Shown piece after piece: positions 18,431 to 26,632 of a stretch of DNA of 64,000 nucleotides. The DNA comes from Calothrix sp. NIES-2098 (GTDB lineage Bacteria > Cyanobacteriota > Cyanobacteriia > Cyanobacteriales > Nostocaceae): assembly GCA_002368175.1 (NCBI GenBank), contig AP018172.1:2044001-2108000 (forward strand), written 5' to 3'. Every line of letters starts with the position of its first letter. The stretch's first letter is position 1. Made by a program: the position numbers and the translations under genes. The notes beneath the pieces were generated by a model. The model saw only the letters and a program-made list of their open reading frames with translations, searched no databases and was not told the DNA's origin.

Positions 18431-20545
18431 TCACAACAATTTATCTGGTGTGATGGGTAGATCGCGGATGCGTTTACCTGTGGCATGGTAAACTGCGTTG
18501 GCGATCGCAGCTGACACACCTGTGATGCCAATTTCTCCCACACCCCTTGCACCTGCTGGGTTGAAGTTGAGATCGGGTTCGCCAACGAAGGCTACTTGGA
18601 TGCGGGGAATGTCTGCATGGGCGGGAAAGTGGTAAGTAGCTAAATCGTAGACTACGGGGTAGCCGATGTTGGGGTCAAAATGACATTCTTCCATCAGGGC
18701 TTGCCCAATACCCATGATGACGCCGCCGCGTACTTGGCTGGCTGCTGTTTTGGCATTGATGACTTTACCAATATCCATCACTGACACCCAACGGGTTACT
18801 TGCAGGCGACCGATTTCTTCATCGATACTGACTTCGCAGAAATGCGCGCCCCAAGACTGAAACGCCCATTTTTTGCCTTCTCCACCAGGTGCAGATGAGG
18901 CTGTGGCTTCAAAGGCGGCGCTTCCCGATTGGCTGAGTTTTGTAAAAGCCTCTTGTGCAGTTTTAGCTTTAGCAGTTTTCAGGACTTCCTGACAGGCTGA
19001 CATCACCGCCGGGACAAGGGATGCTGTCATTTGCGAACCACCTGCTATACCTGCATCTGGTAATAAAGAGTCGCCCATTTCTACCCTTACTTTTTCTACG
19101 GGTAAACCTAAAACCTCTGCGGCTGTGACTGCAACAACTGTGTACGCACCAGTACCCATGTCATTACCAGCAGTCAGGATGTGGGCTGTACCGTCTGGTA
19201 GCAACCTGGCTTTTACTGATGCTTTACCTCTCATCCCAGGGAAGGTGGCTGCTGCGACGCCCCAACCTATAAGTTTACCGTCACGAACGAGCGATCGCAC
19301 TTTTGTCGGTCTATCTTTCCAGCCAAATTGTTCTGCACCGACTCGCAAACAATCAGCAAAATGCTTGGCTGAGAAGGGCAAATTCTTCTTTTGGTGTTCT
19401 TTGGTTTCGTTTTTGATGCGCAATTCCACCGGATCGATCTTCAGCGCCCAAGCTAATTCATCGATTGCTGACTCCATTGCCCACATCCCAGGATTCTCTC
19501 CTGGCGCACGCATGAATGTGGGCGTACCTACATTCATGGTAGCCAGTTCTTGGTTAACGCGCAGATTGGGCGCAGTATACATCGCTGGCGTTATCCCCGT
19601 GCAGGGTTCAGGAAATATATCTACGGGTGAGGTAGCAGATTTTGCCTCATGCTCGATAAATGTTAGCTTGCCATCGGCAGTCGCGCCCAAACGAATTAAT
19701 TGCTCAGTTTCCGAACGATGTCCAACGTTAGCTGTCATTTGCTGCCGACTCAGGACAACTTTCAGTGGTCGTTTGATTTGCCGCGCTGCCGCTGCCGTTA
19801 GAATCCCGTGAGGCCAGGGGAAAGCTTTAGAACCAAAACCGCCACCGATAAAAGGAGTAACAATCCGCACTCGTTCTGTTGGCAATCCGAAGAGTTGTGC
19901 ATAGGTGCGCTGCGAAGCCACCACCCATTGGGATGGCTCGTAGATTGTCAGGGAGTTGTTATCTTGCCAATGAGCAATAATGGCGTGGGGTTCCATTGGT
20001 GCGTGCAGTTCGGTAGCAGTTTTGTAAGTCGCGGCAATTTTGACTGCTGCGGCTGAGTTACCTGCTGCGACATTACCTTTCTCAAACTTGAACTCCTCAC
20101 CAAACAAAGGTGGTGCTTCTTTAAAGGTAGCTTTATTAGCTTCTACCAACGGCTTTTGAGTTATGTATTCTACCTTAACTAAATGTGCGGCATCCCTGGC
20201 TCGCTCGAAGGTATCTGCTACTACTAAACCGATAATTTGCCCGCCGTAGTGAATTGTATCGTCGGACAGCGGTAAACGTGCCTCGTAGATTTTCGAGGTC
20301 ATAAAATCGTTAGCAGGTTTAAATACCTTGGGTGGGTTTTTGTGGGTGAAAACCTCAATTACTCCTGGTGCTTTTTTAGCTGCACTAGTATCGATACTTT
20401 TGATTTGTCCGTTGGCAATAGCGGCAGTGACGAGATAACCGTGAACCAAATTCGGAATTTGATGTTCGGCGGCGTAGGGTGCAGTACCCGTAACTTTTGC
20501 CCGGCCATCCTTGCGGTTAACTCCTGTACCAATTACTTTGTTCAT
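18431..20545 (-). CDS. paoC: Aldehyde oxidoreductase molybdenum-binding subunit (PaoC/YagR-like)
   Basis: 704 residues, close to the ~732 of E. coli PaoC. It is the catalytic subunit of a xanthine oxidase family molybdenum hydroxylase, oxidising aldehydes (often aromatic) to acids. Seen: N-terminal a/b hammerhead (IGTGVNRKDGRAKVTGTAPY), the cofactor loop TPFIGGGFGSKAFPW (~229-243), MRAPGENPGMWAMESAIDEL, and the catalytic glutamate in GARGVGEIGITG (~667-678). Its start overlaps the paoB stop as ATGA (20542-20545), so the three subunits are translationally coupled. Substrate cannot be told from the sequence; isoquinoline 1-oxidoreductase-like enzymes are the alternative, but the FAD subunit alongside favours PaoABC. 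Confidence 0.92.
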   Translation of the reverse strand: MNKVIGTGVNRKDGRAKVTGTAPYAAEHQIPNLVHGYLVTAAIANGQIKSIDTSAAKKAPGVIEVFTHKNPPKVFKPANDFMTSKIYEARLPLSDDTIHYGGQIIGLVVADTFERARDAAHLVKVEYITQKPLVEANKATFKEAPPLFGEEFKFEKGNVAAGNSAAAVKIAATYKTATELHAPMEPHAIIAHWQDNNSLTIYEPSQWVVASQRTYAQLFGLPTERVRIVTPFIGGGFGSKAFPWPHGILTAAAARQIKRPLKVVLSRQQMTANVGHRSETEQLIRLGATADGKLTFIEHEAKSATSPVDIFPEPCTGITPAMYTAPNLRVNQELATMNVGTPTFMRAPGENPGMWAMESAIDELAWALKIDPVELRIKNETKEHQKKNLPFSAKHFADCLRVGAEQFGWKDRPTKVRSLVRDGKLIGWGVAAATFPGMRGKASVKARLLPDGTAHILTAGNDMGTGAYTVVAVTAAEVLGLPVEKVRVEMGDSLLPDAGIAGGSQMTASLVPAVMSACQEVLKTAKAKTAQEAFTKLSQSGSAAFEATASSAPGGEGKKWAFQSWGAHFCEVSIDEEIGRLQVTRWVSVMDIGKVINAKTAASQVRGGVIMGIGQALMEECHFDPNIGYPVVYDLATYHFPAHADIPRIQVAFVGEPDLNFNPAGARGVGEIGITGVSAAIANAVYHATGKRIRDLPITPDKLL

Positions 20546-21537
20546 GCTACGCCGCCTCCTTTGGCAGAAACAGTGAGTGCGCGCCGAATTGCTCGCTTTG
20601 CTAATTCCACTTTGTAAGCGTTGTGGCTTAAAGGCTGGGCTGACTTGAGAGCAATTTCTGCTGCTTGTTGAAATGTTGTGGTTTCAGCAGTCTTACCAAT
20701 TAAAAACTTTTCGGCTTCTGGAGAGCGCCAAGGTTTGTGGGCTACACCACCGAGTGCTAAACGGACATCTTGAATTTTATCGCCTTTTAAGTCAAGAGCC
20801 GCCGCTACAGATACTAAAGCAAAAGCATAGGAAGTGCGATCGCGTAATTTTAAATACACTCCCGATTTCGCAAACGATACTGCTGGCAAAATCACAGCAG
20901 TAATTAACTCTCCTGGCTCCAAATTGGTATCACGCTCTGGTGTATTTCCTGGGAGACGATGAAACTCTGTAAATGGTATTTGTCGCTTTCCTTTAGCACC
21001 AACAACCTCAACAACTGCATCTAAAGCTGCCAAGGCGACATTCATATCCGAAGGATTCACGGCTACGCACTGGTCGCTAGCACCAAGGATGGCGTGCATT
21101 CGACTGATACCACTGATGGCGGGACAACCTTGCCCTGGTTGGCGTTTATTACAAGGGAAAGCCGTATCGTAGAAATAAGGACAACGAGTACGTTGCAGTA
21201 AATTACCGCCGACTGTGGCAACGTTGCGAATTTGCTGCGATGCTCCCGAAAGAATGGCGCGGGCGAGGATGGGGTAGTCGCGACGAATATCAGCATTGTC
21301 TGCGACAGCGGTATTGCTCGCTAATGCACCTAAACGCAGACCGCCATTCGGCAGCTTTTCAATTCGCTTCATCTCCAGTCGCGTGATATCGATGAGTTGC
21401 GATGGCTCATCTAAAAAAACTTTGAGACGATCGACTACATTTGTCCCACCTGCAATAAACATAGCATTGCGATCGCTACTAGCTCTTTGCACTGCATCTG
21501 TAACAGAACTAGCACGGCTGTAGGTAAAGTTATTCAT
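20542..21537 (-). CDS. paoB: Aldehyde oxidoreductase FAD-binding subunit (PaoB/YagS-like)
   Basis: 331 residues. FAD domain motifs IAGGTNVVDRLK (~28-39) and RNVATVGGNLLQRTRCPYF (~104-122). Cysteines at 119, 129, 138 and 157 fall in an inserted segment (PCNKRQPGQGCPAISGISRM) as in E. coli PaoB, where the equivalent loop holds an additional [4Fe-4S] cluster; so this subunit probably carries FAD plus that cluster. The C-terminal CO dehydrogenase flavoprotein domain is present (FAKSGVYLKLRDRTSYAFALV). It relays electrons from the molybdenum and [2Fe-2S] centres to an acceptor. ATGA overlaps with both neighbours (21534-21537 and 20542-20545). Confidence 0.92.
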   Translation of the reverse strand: MNNFTYSRASSVTDAVQRASSDRNAMFIAGGTNVVDRLKVFLDEPSQLIDITRLEMKRIEKLPNGGLRLGALASNTAVADNADIRRDYPILARAILSGASQQIRNVATVGGNLLQRTRCPYFYDTAFPCNKRQPGQGCPAISGISRMHAILGASDQCVAVNPSDMNVALAALDAVVEVVGAKGKRQIPFTEFHRLPGNTPERDTNLEPGELITAVILPAVSFAKSGVYLKLRDRTSYAFALVSVAAALDLKGDKIQDVRLALGGVAHKPWRSPEAEKFLIGKTAETTTFQQAAEIALKSAQPLSHNAYKVELAKRAIRRALTVSAKGGGVA

Positions 21538-22247
21538 GCTATTTCCCCTGATTCACTCACCATGACATCTGCATTAGCAGAGGGTGGAGTTTGCCCTGCT
21601 GCCTGTTGGACTGCTGCTACAATGCCGTTGTAAGCGCTACATCGGCAGAGATTACCACTTAATCGCTCTTTGATTTCTTTTTCCGAGATGTCAGCTAATT
21701 GTGGCGGACTGGTTAAATCGGCGGTGACAACGCTAGCGCAACCTCGTTTCACTTCATCAAGTAGGGCAACAGAGGCACAAATCTGTCCTGGCGTACAATA
21801 ACCGCATTGAAAGCCATCGTTCTCGATAAATGCCGCTTGGACTGGATGAAGAGTATCGCCTTTCGCCAAACCTTCGATGGTGACAATGTTCTTATCTTCC
21901 TGCATCACAGCCAAAGCTAGACAGGAATAAACTCGCTCGCCATCAATTAATACAGTACACGCTCCACATTGCCCGCGATCGCAGCCCTTCTTACTGCCCA
22001 CTAAGCCTAAATGTTCGCGCAGCGCATCCAGTAATGTTACGCGCGGTTCAATATTGAGAGTTTGTTGCTCGCCATTTACCCTCAGTTTCACGGTTATCTC
22101 TCCTTGGGAATTTTGAGTAGCTTCTTTGGCTATGCTTGCTTGATTGAGCAAAGTGGGAGCTGCAATGGCTGTACCCGCTGCGGTTAATGCTTGCCCCAAA
22201 AAACCGCGTCGGGAAGTTTTCCTCCCGCTTTTTTCATTGTCTGGCAT
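21534..22247 (-). CDS. paoA: Aldehyde oxidoreductase 2Fe-2S subunit with Tat signal (PaoA/YagT-like)
   Basis: 237 residues; ATG at 22247 preceded by AAGGA. A twin-arginine signal (KTSRRGFLGQALTAAGTAIA) marks the complex for folded export; partner subunits without signals would hitch-hike, as in E. coli. The plant-type [2Fe-2S] site is CDRGQCGACTVLIDGERVYSC; the second site is GFQCGYCTPGQICA with SGNLCRCSAYNGI. A ~25-residue insert around GCASVVTADLTSPPQLADIS and a C-terminal tail follow the family pattern. First gene of paoABC; promoter must lie in the 207 bp before the 22455 gene. Exported aldehyde detoxification is the likely role. Confidence 0.93.
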   Translation of the reverse strand: MPDNEKSGRKTSRRGFLGQALTAAGTAIAAPTLLNQASIAKEATQNSQGEITVKLRVNGEQQTLNIEPRVTLLDALREHLGLVGSKKGCDRGQCGACTVLIDGERVYSCLALAVMQEDKNIVTIEGLAKGDTLHPVQAAFIENDGFQCGYCTPGQICASVALLDEVKRGCASVVTADLTSPPQLADISEKEIKERLSGNLCRCSAYNGIVAAVQQAAGQTPPSANADVMVSESGEIA

Positions 22248-22454
22248 GATTTTTCCTTCTTGAGCAACAATGCCGTAATTTAGAAAATCATAATTACCGA
22301 GCTAAATTATGAATTAGCTAAAAAAGTTTAAATTCCTAGTAATTACTTTTACATAAAAAATTAAAAGTTTGTTTAAGGTGTTGATTTTTTGAGCTTAGGT
22401 AATTTAGTCCAAATTCCCTGACTTCTAGTAGCTAAAATAACTAACTATTAAAAT

Positions 22455-22967
22455 TCAATCCCACCAATAAGAAACAATCACTGCATCGCGATCTTGCTGA
22501 AAATCCTCACCCCACAACGCCCCTTCTAATCGAGTTCTTAATCGGCGCTGAAGCCGAAAACCGTAGTCTTCATTCGTACCATCAGTAATTTCTACTGAGT
22601 CAGCGCGCCACTTTTTGCCCAAGTCTAAAAGCTGAGACACCTTTGTATCTTGGTTCTCAGTCAAGATGTAGAGTGTATCGGCAGGATAAGCAATGAAATG
22701 GATAATGCTAGTCTCAGGCATAGGACGATAGTTTGCCATTGCTAAGAGGGTATCCACTACACCGCCAAAGCTTAAACCATGTTCATCTGGTGCAAAAATT
22801 GGTTTAGTAAACAGAAAACTTGCCCATAAATCTATGTGTCCAGCAAGGTCAGTAATTACTTGTTCGCCATCAAACTCATTAAATTGACGCTGCCAAACCA
22901 AGGCGGCAAAGAGTTCTTGTGGGGAATAGGATTGAGCAATAGTTTGGATTGTAGTTAAGTTCAGCAT
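22455..22967 (-). CDS. Conserved cyanobacterial hypothetical protein
   Basis: 170 residues, not recognised as any named domain. It is a soluble, mixed alpha/beta protein without signal or membrane segment: an N-terminal helix (SPQELFAALVWQRQFNEFDG), a middle with FGGVVDTLLAMANYRPMPET, and a Trp/Asp-rich end (YWWD). Ordinary base and codon use. It stands alone between pao and ispH, same strand; operon membership is uncertain because both gaps exceed 200 bp. Confidence 0.65.
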   Translation of the reverse strand: MLNLTTIQTIAQSYSPQELFAALVWQRQFNEFDGEQVITDLAGHIDLWASFLFTKPIFAPDEHGLSFGGVVDTLLAMANYRPMPETSIIHFIAYPADTLYILTENQDTKVSQLLDLGKKWRADSVEITDGTNEDYGFRLQRRLRTRLEGALWGEDFQQDRDAVIVSYWWD

Positions 22968-23239
22968 TGTTACTCTGCATTTTTTGCTTTGCCTATCTCC
23001 CTCAGATTGTAAAACTTCTCTTCAGTTGATGTATGCAACTAGCAGCTGTTAATAATAAACGAGCGCATATTAAATTATTAAACATCAGTCAGTTTACATA
23101 ATAATTTATTGACTAGCTTGCTTCAATTTATTCCTCAAGAGTTATTGACAATAGACACCATGCGAGTATCTCTACTTTTAGTTTGAGTGGGTAATATTTA
23201 TCGCCGAGATTTTACAGGCTTGTAATTTAAAAGAGTTGT

Positions 23240-23259
23240 AAACCCGCAGGGGCGGGTTT
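23240..23259. terminator. Hairpin downstream of ispH
   Basis: Perfect 8-bp stem AAACCCGC/GCGGGTTT with loop AGGG, 38 nt past the ispH stop. The leftward tail ACAACTCTTTT is only a weak U-tract. The rest of 22968-23296 (329 bp) shows nothing else that I can support. Confidence 0.5.
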
Positions 23260-23296
23260 TAATTGTGTGTAAGGATGAACCGCAATTTCTAACCGC

Positions 23297-24505
23297 CTAA
23301 ATTACCGAAGCGGTGGCTTTCAAAGCAAAAATTCTTTCGATGACATCTTCTACTACCTTATCGGGTGTAGAAGCACCAGAAGTAACTCCCACAACAATTT
23401 TGCCTTCAGGTAGCCAGTTATCTTGAATGACTATATCGCCATTTAACTGTCGATGTTCAATAGATTTTGCTGATTTGATACGCTCAACAGAATCAATGTG
23501 ATAAGAAGGAATTTCTCGCTCAAAAGCTATCTGTTGTAATTGGGTAGTATTGGAAGAATTAAACCCACCAATTACGATCGTTAAATCTAGATTTTCTTGC
23601 ACTAACTCTAACATTGCATCTTGACGTTCTTGAGTGGCGTCACAGATAGTATTGAAGCTTTGGAAATGTTGATTAATTTCCGCAGGGCCGTACTTCTGCA
23701 TCATTGTCCGTTCAAACAGCTTACCGATTTGCTCGGTTTCGCCTTTGAGCATTGTTGTTTGGTTAGCGATTCCCACTCTTTCTAAATCTTTATCTGGGTC
23801 AAATCCAGGCGAACAAGCTTTAGCAAATTTCTGCAAAAATTCTTCGCGATCGCCACCATTTAGAATATAGTTGCTAACATATTCTGCTTCCTTCATATTG
23901 AGCACAATTAGATATTTACCAGCAAAGGAACTAGTGGCAACAGTTTCTTCGTGCTTGTATTTACCGTGGATAATTGAGGTGTAATCGATTTTTTTGTGCT
24001 TCTCAACTGTATTCCAAACTTTCGATACCCAAGGACAAGTTGTATCGACAATTTTGCAGCCTTTATCGTGGAGAATTTGCATTTCCTGAACGCTGGCTCC
24101 AAAGGCAGGTAAAATGACCACATCTCCGTTTTCAACTACAGAAAAGTCTTTGTTACCAGCGTTAACAGGGATAAATTTTACCTCCATCTCCTGCATACGT
24201 TGATTCACCGAAGGATTGTGAATAATCTCATTTGTAATCCAAATGCGATCGCTAGGGAAGTGTTGACGGGTTTCATAAGCCATTGCTACTGCACGTTCTA
24301 CACCCCAGCAGAAGCCAAAAGCTTGCGCTAACCGAATTGTCACCTCACCCTTTTCGAGAGTGTAGTTGCGATCGCGAATTTGTTGGATTAAGCTACTTTG
24401 ATATTCAGACTGTAACTGAGTTGCCACTTCTGCCTGATGACCAAAGCCTTTGCGATTATAGTTTTCTGAGTGTTGCAGGCTACGCTTAAAAGCTTTTGTA
24501 TCCAT
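23297..24505 (-). CDS. ispH: 4-hydroxy-3-methylbut-2-enyl diphosphate reductase
   Basis: 402 residues from the ATG at 24505; the frame extends 16 codons upstream but cyanobacterial IspH begins MDTKAFKRSL. Last enzyme of the MEP pathway, reducing HMBPP to IPP and DMAPP, which feeds carotenoids, phytol and quinones. The three [4Fe-4S] cysteines are visible in FGFCWGVERAV, DTTCPWVSKVW and TICDATQERQDAM. Histidines of the active site are in IHNPSVNQR and IIHGKYKHEE. Length is typical for the cyanobacterial/plant branch, longer than the ~315 residues of E. coli. Single gene, downstream hairpin at 23240-23259. Confidence 0.97.
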   Translation of the reverse strand: MDTKAFKRSLQHSENYNRKGFGHQAEVATQLQSEYQSSLIQQIRDRNYTLEKGEVTIRLAQAFGFCWGVERAVAMAYETRQHFPSDRIWITNEIIHNPSVNQRMQEMEVKFIPVNAGNKDFSVVENGDVVILPAFGASVQEMQILHDKGCKIVDTTCPWVSKVWNTVEKHKKIDYTSIIHGKYKHEETVATSSFAGKYLIVLNMKEAEYVSNYILNGGDREEFLQKFAKACSPGFDPDKDLERVGIANQTTMLKGETEQIGKLFERTMMQKYGPAEINQHFQSFNTICDATQERQDAMLELVQENLDLTIVIGGFNSSNTTQLQQIAFEREIPSYHIDSVERIKSAKSIEHRQLNGDIVIQDNWLPEGKIVVGVTSGASTPDKVVEDVIERIFALKATASVI

Positions 24506-24552
24506 TGGATTTGTTTTTAGATTAGTTCGCCATCTCTCATTTTCTCGCGTCA

Positions 24553-24652
24553 AGTGTCATTGGGCATTTGTCATTTGTTATTTGTCATTGGTCATTAGTC
24601 ATTTGTCCCCCTTGTCTCCCCACACTTCCCACACCCCCCACACTCCCCACCT
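24553..24652. repeat. ATTTGTCATT and CCCCACACT short repeats
   Basis: Alternating GTCATTTGTTATTTGTCATTGG and CCCCACACTTCCCACACCC tracts. They form the extreme 3' end of the GDSL gene and the spacer to ispH. The same composite, in either orientation, recurs at 25690-25835, 30960-31110 and 52250-52320. Confidence 0.75.
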
Positions 24653-25475
24653 TTTCCCTATGGGGTTCTAATTCCGGCTGGCTATAAATCTGCAATGCAG
24701 TCCGCCAAACCATATAACCTTCAGGACTTAGGTGTAAGCCATCAGTGGTGAATTCCGGGCGGAGATTACCTTCTTGATTAGCAAATAAGGGATATAAGTC
24801 GAGATATTGAACGCCTTGTTTAGTAGCGATGGTTTGCAATTGCTGATTCAACTGCTGAATGCGACTATTGGCAATAGCTAGGAGGCGTTCTCGTCCTTCC
24901 CAAGTTGATTCTTGTCCCCCATGCGGCAAAATTGACTGCACAAATATTTCTGCTCTAGGATGCATTTTGTGCAAGTAACTGATGATTTGCCGATGATTGT
25001 CTAAAATTACCTCATCGCTAACCCCTCGAATTAAATCATTAATCCCAATCATGACAAAAATTACCTGTGGCTGGGTGCGGTCAAATAAATCTAATCTTTT
25101 CAACAGCCCTTCGCTAGTTTCACCAGAAATCGCCTGATTGAGCCAATATTTATTCTCAGGTAATAATTCGGAGGGAAACCACAGACTCAAAGAATCTCCA
25201 GCTAGAATGCTGAGATGCTGAGGAGGGTTTAGTGCAGCCACTTTAGCTTCTGACTTGAGAATATCTACCCATTGTTGGTAATTAAGTTGATGACGGGGGC
25301 CTAACTCCGGTTGAGCAACTTGAGGTTCGCTGACTGTCTCCGCGGTGGGTGGGAAAACAGTATTGCTCAATTTCTGCTGTTGCCAAATCAGAAGGGCAAT
25401 TGCCAACATCAGCAGACCGTTGGTTACTAGCGAGAAAAATCCCCAGATAGGAAAGGTTTTTGCAGAAATAGACAC
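24585..25475 (-). CDS. SGNH/GDSL-type hydrolase, membrane-anchored
   Basis: 296 residues from a GTG at 25475. Single N-terminal membrane helix (~11-30, FFSLVTNGLLMLAIALLIW), then an SGNH esterase domain: block I LSILAGDSLSLWF (catalytic Ser), block II Gly in QAISGETSEGLL, block III MIGINDLIRG, block V DGLHLSPEGY (Asp and His). Such enzymes deacetylate or de-esterify lipids, sugars or peptidoglycan in the periplasm; substrate unknown. Oddity: the last ~25 residues (KVGSVGGVGSVGRQGGQMTN) are translated from the intergenic short repeats, so the ancestral stop was probably lost when the repeat arrived. Confidence 0.85.
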   Translation of the reverse strand: MSISAKTFPIWGFFSLVTNGLLMLAIALLIWQQQKLSNTVFPPTAETVSEPQVAQPELGPRHQLNYQQWVDILKSEAKVAALNPPQHLSILAGDSLSLWFPSELLPENKYWLNQAISGETSEGLLKRLDLFDRTQPQVIFVMIGINDLIRGVSDEVILDNHRQIISYLHKMHPRAEIFVQSILPHGGQESTWEGRERLLAIANSRIQQLNQQLQTIATKQGVQYLDLYPLFANQEGNLRPEFTTDGLHLSPEGYMVWRTALQIYSQPELEPHREKVGSVGGVGSVGRQGGQMTNDQ

Positions 25476-25982
25476 GGCTAATAAATTTACTAAATTATTA
25501 AAATCAAATTTGAGCTTGATCCCCAGAAGTACCGAGAATCAAAGCTACTCAGGGCGATCGCGACAGTGATTTCCCTGTAGTGTTTGGTATCATAACTCAG
25601 AGAATTTAAACTGCGTACATCTAGAGATAGTTTCGAGCTTGATTGTAACAGTATCCGAAAACGTACTACCTGGCACTAGGGGCGTAGGAGAGTGTGGGGA
25701 GTGTGGGGAGTGTGGGGAGTGTGGGGAGTGTGGGGAGACGAGGGGGACAAGGAAGACAAGGGCGGGTGGGAAGTGTGGGAAGTGTGGGGAGAAATGACTT
25801 TTGACAAATGACCAATGACCAATGACTAATGATGAAATATGTACAAAAGAAAAACTATGTAAATTCTGTAACCTGAAAGCTGTACTGTGATGTCATAGTG
25901 TAAACATGATGTAATCAGGAGTGGTTTTTCTTATACTTTCTGCTTTTAATAACGTAAATTTACTTATATTTAATTTTGTAAG
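25476..25982. other. Divergent intergenic region with repeats
   Basis: About 500 bp between the GDSL gene and the DUF4178 gene, which point away from each other. It holds the promoters of both and the repeat tract 25690-25835. The last 140 bp before the DUF4178 gene are AT-rich and free of repeats. Confidence 0.5.
25690..25835. repeat. 9-bp G-rich tandem repeat plus ATGACCA repeats
   Basis: From 25690 the unit GAGTGTGGG is repeated about five times head to tail, followed after a spacer by AAGTGTGGG variants and then by AAATGACCAATGACCAATGA (7-bp unit). Both parts are known types of Nostocales short tandem repeat. Not coding. Confidence 0.85.
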
Positions 25983-26624
25983 ATGGCTATTGTTACTCAA
26001 ACCCAACTTCAAGAGTTGCGTCCAGGCGATCGCGTTAGATATCATGATGTCGATTGGCATATAGAAGACTACAGTACATATCAAGATCCCCACGGGTATT
26101 TAACTGATGAGTGGTTGCTGCGTTCTCAAGGTGGGTCTGAATATTACTTACTGCGAGAATTTGACCCAGAAAACAAGCCAGTCTCTGTAACTTGGTATCT
26201 GGCTAACCAATTAGACAATCCTCGTCTGCTTCTCCCAGATTCCCAAGAAAATATCGTACCTAGGCTATGGAAAAATATGCAATCCCAAGCAGAGCCATAT
26301 CCTGAATTAATACTTTTTTACAAGCATTATTATTTCGAGTCTCAAACCGAAGGTGAATATCAAACAGAAGGAGAAAACAGAAATCGCATTACTTGGGATT
26401 ATTGGGATGAAGCGCATCAAATGAATTTAGCGATTGAAGCTTTTACTAATCGCGAATTAGATATTTACACTAGTAAGATAGTACGTCCTGATGAATTTTC
26501 CCAGATTCAAAAAGCAGGCTCAATGAGTAATAGCGACTGGCTAAGTAATATAGGATATTGGTTGCAGGTACTAGTAGCAGTAGCGCTATTACTTGTGGGA
26601 CTTTCAATGATGATATTTGGATAA
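25983..26624 (+). CDS. DUF4178 domain protein with C-terminal membrane helix
   Basis: 213 residues. DUF4178-type features: LRPGDRVRYHDVDWHIEDYS, WLLRSQGGSEYYLLREFD, RITWDYWDEAHQMNLAIEAF. The C-terminus ends in one hydrophobic helix (WLQVLVAVALLLVGLSMMIF), suggesting a tail-anchored protein. DUF4178 genes commonly neighbour spermidine-synthase-like and DUF350 membrane genes, and here a spermidine-synthase-like gene follows after 8 nt, so the two are surely co-transcribed. Biochemical function unknown. Confidence 0.85.
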   Translation: MAIVTQTQLQELRPGDRVRYHDVDWHIEDYSTYQDPHGYLTDEWLLRSQGGSEYYLLREFDPENKPVSVTWYLANQLDNPRLLLPDSQENIVPRLWKNMQSQAEPYPELILFYKHYYFESQTEGEYQTEGENRNRITWDYWDEAHQMNLAIEAFTNRELDIYTSKIVRPDEFSQIQKAGSMSNSDWLSNIGYWLQVLVAVALLLVGLSMMIFG

Positions 26625-26632
26625 ATTCGGAA

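Noticed and set aside
19125..19811. 228-codon plus-strand frame opposite paoC
   Set aside because: Fully inside a strongly supported minus-strand gene; composition is that of an antisense frame.
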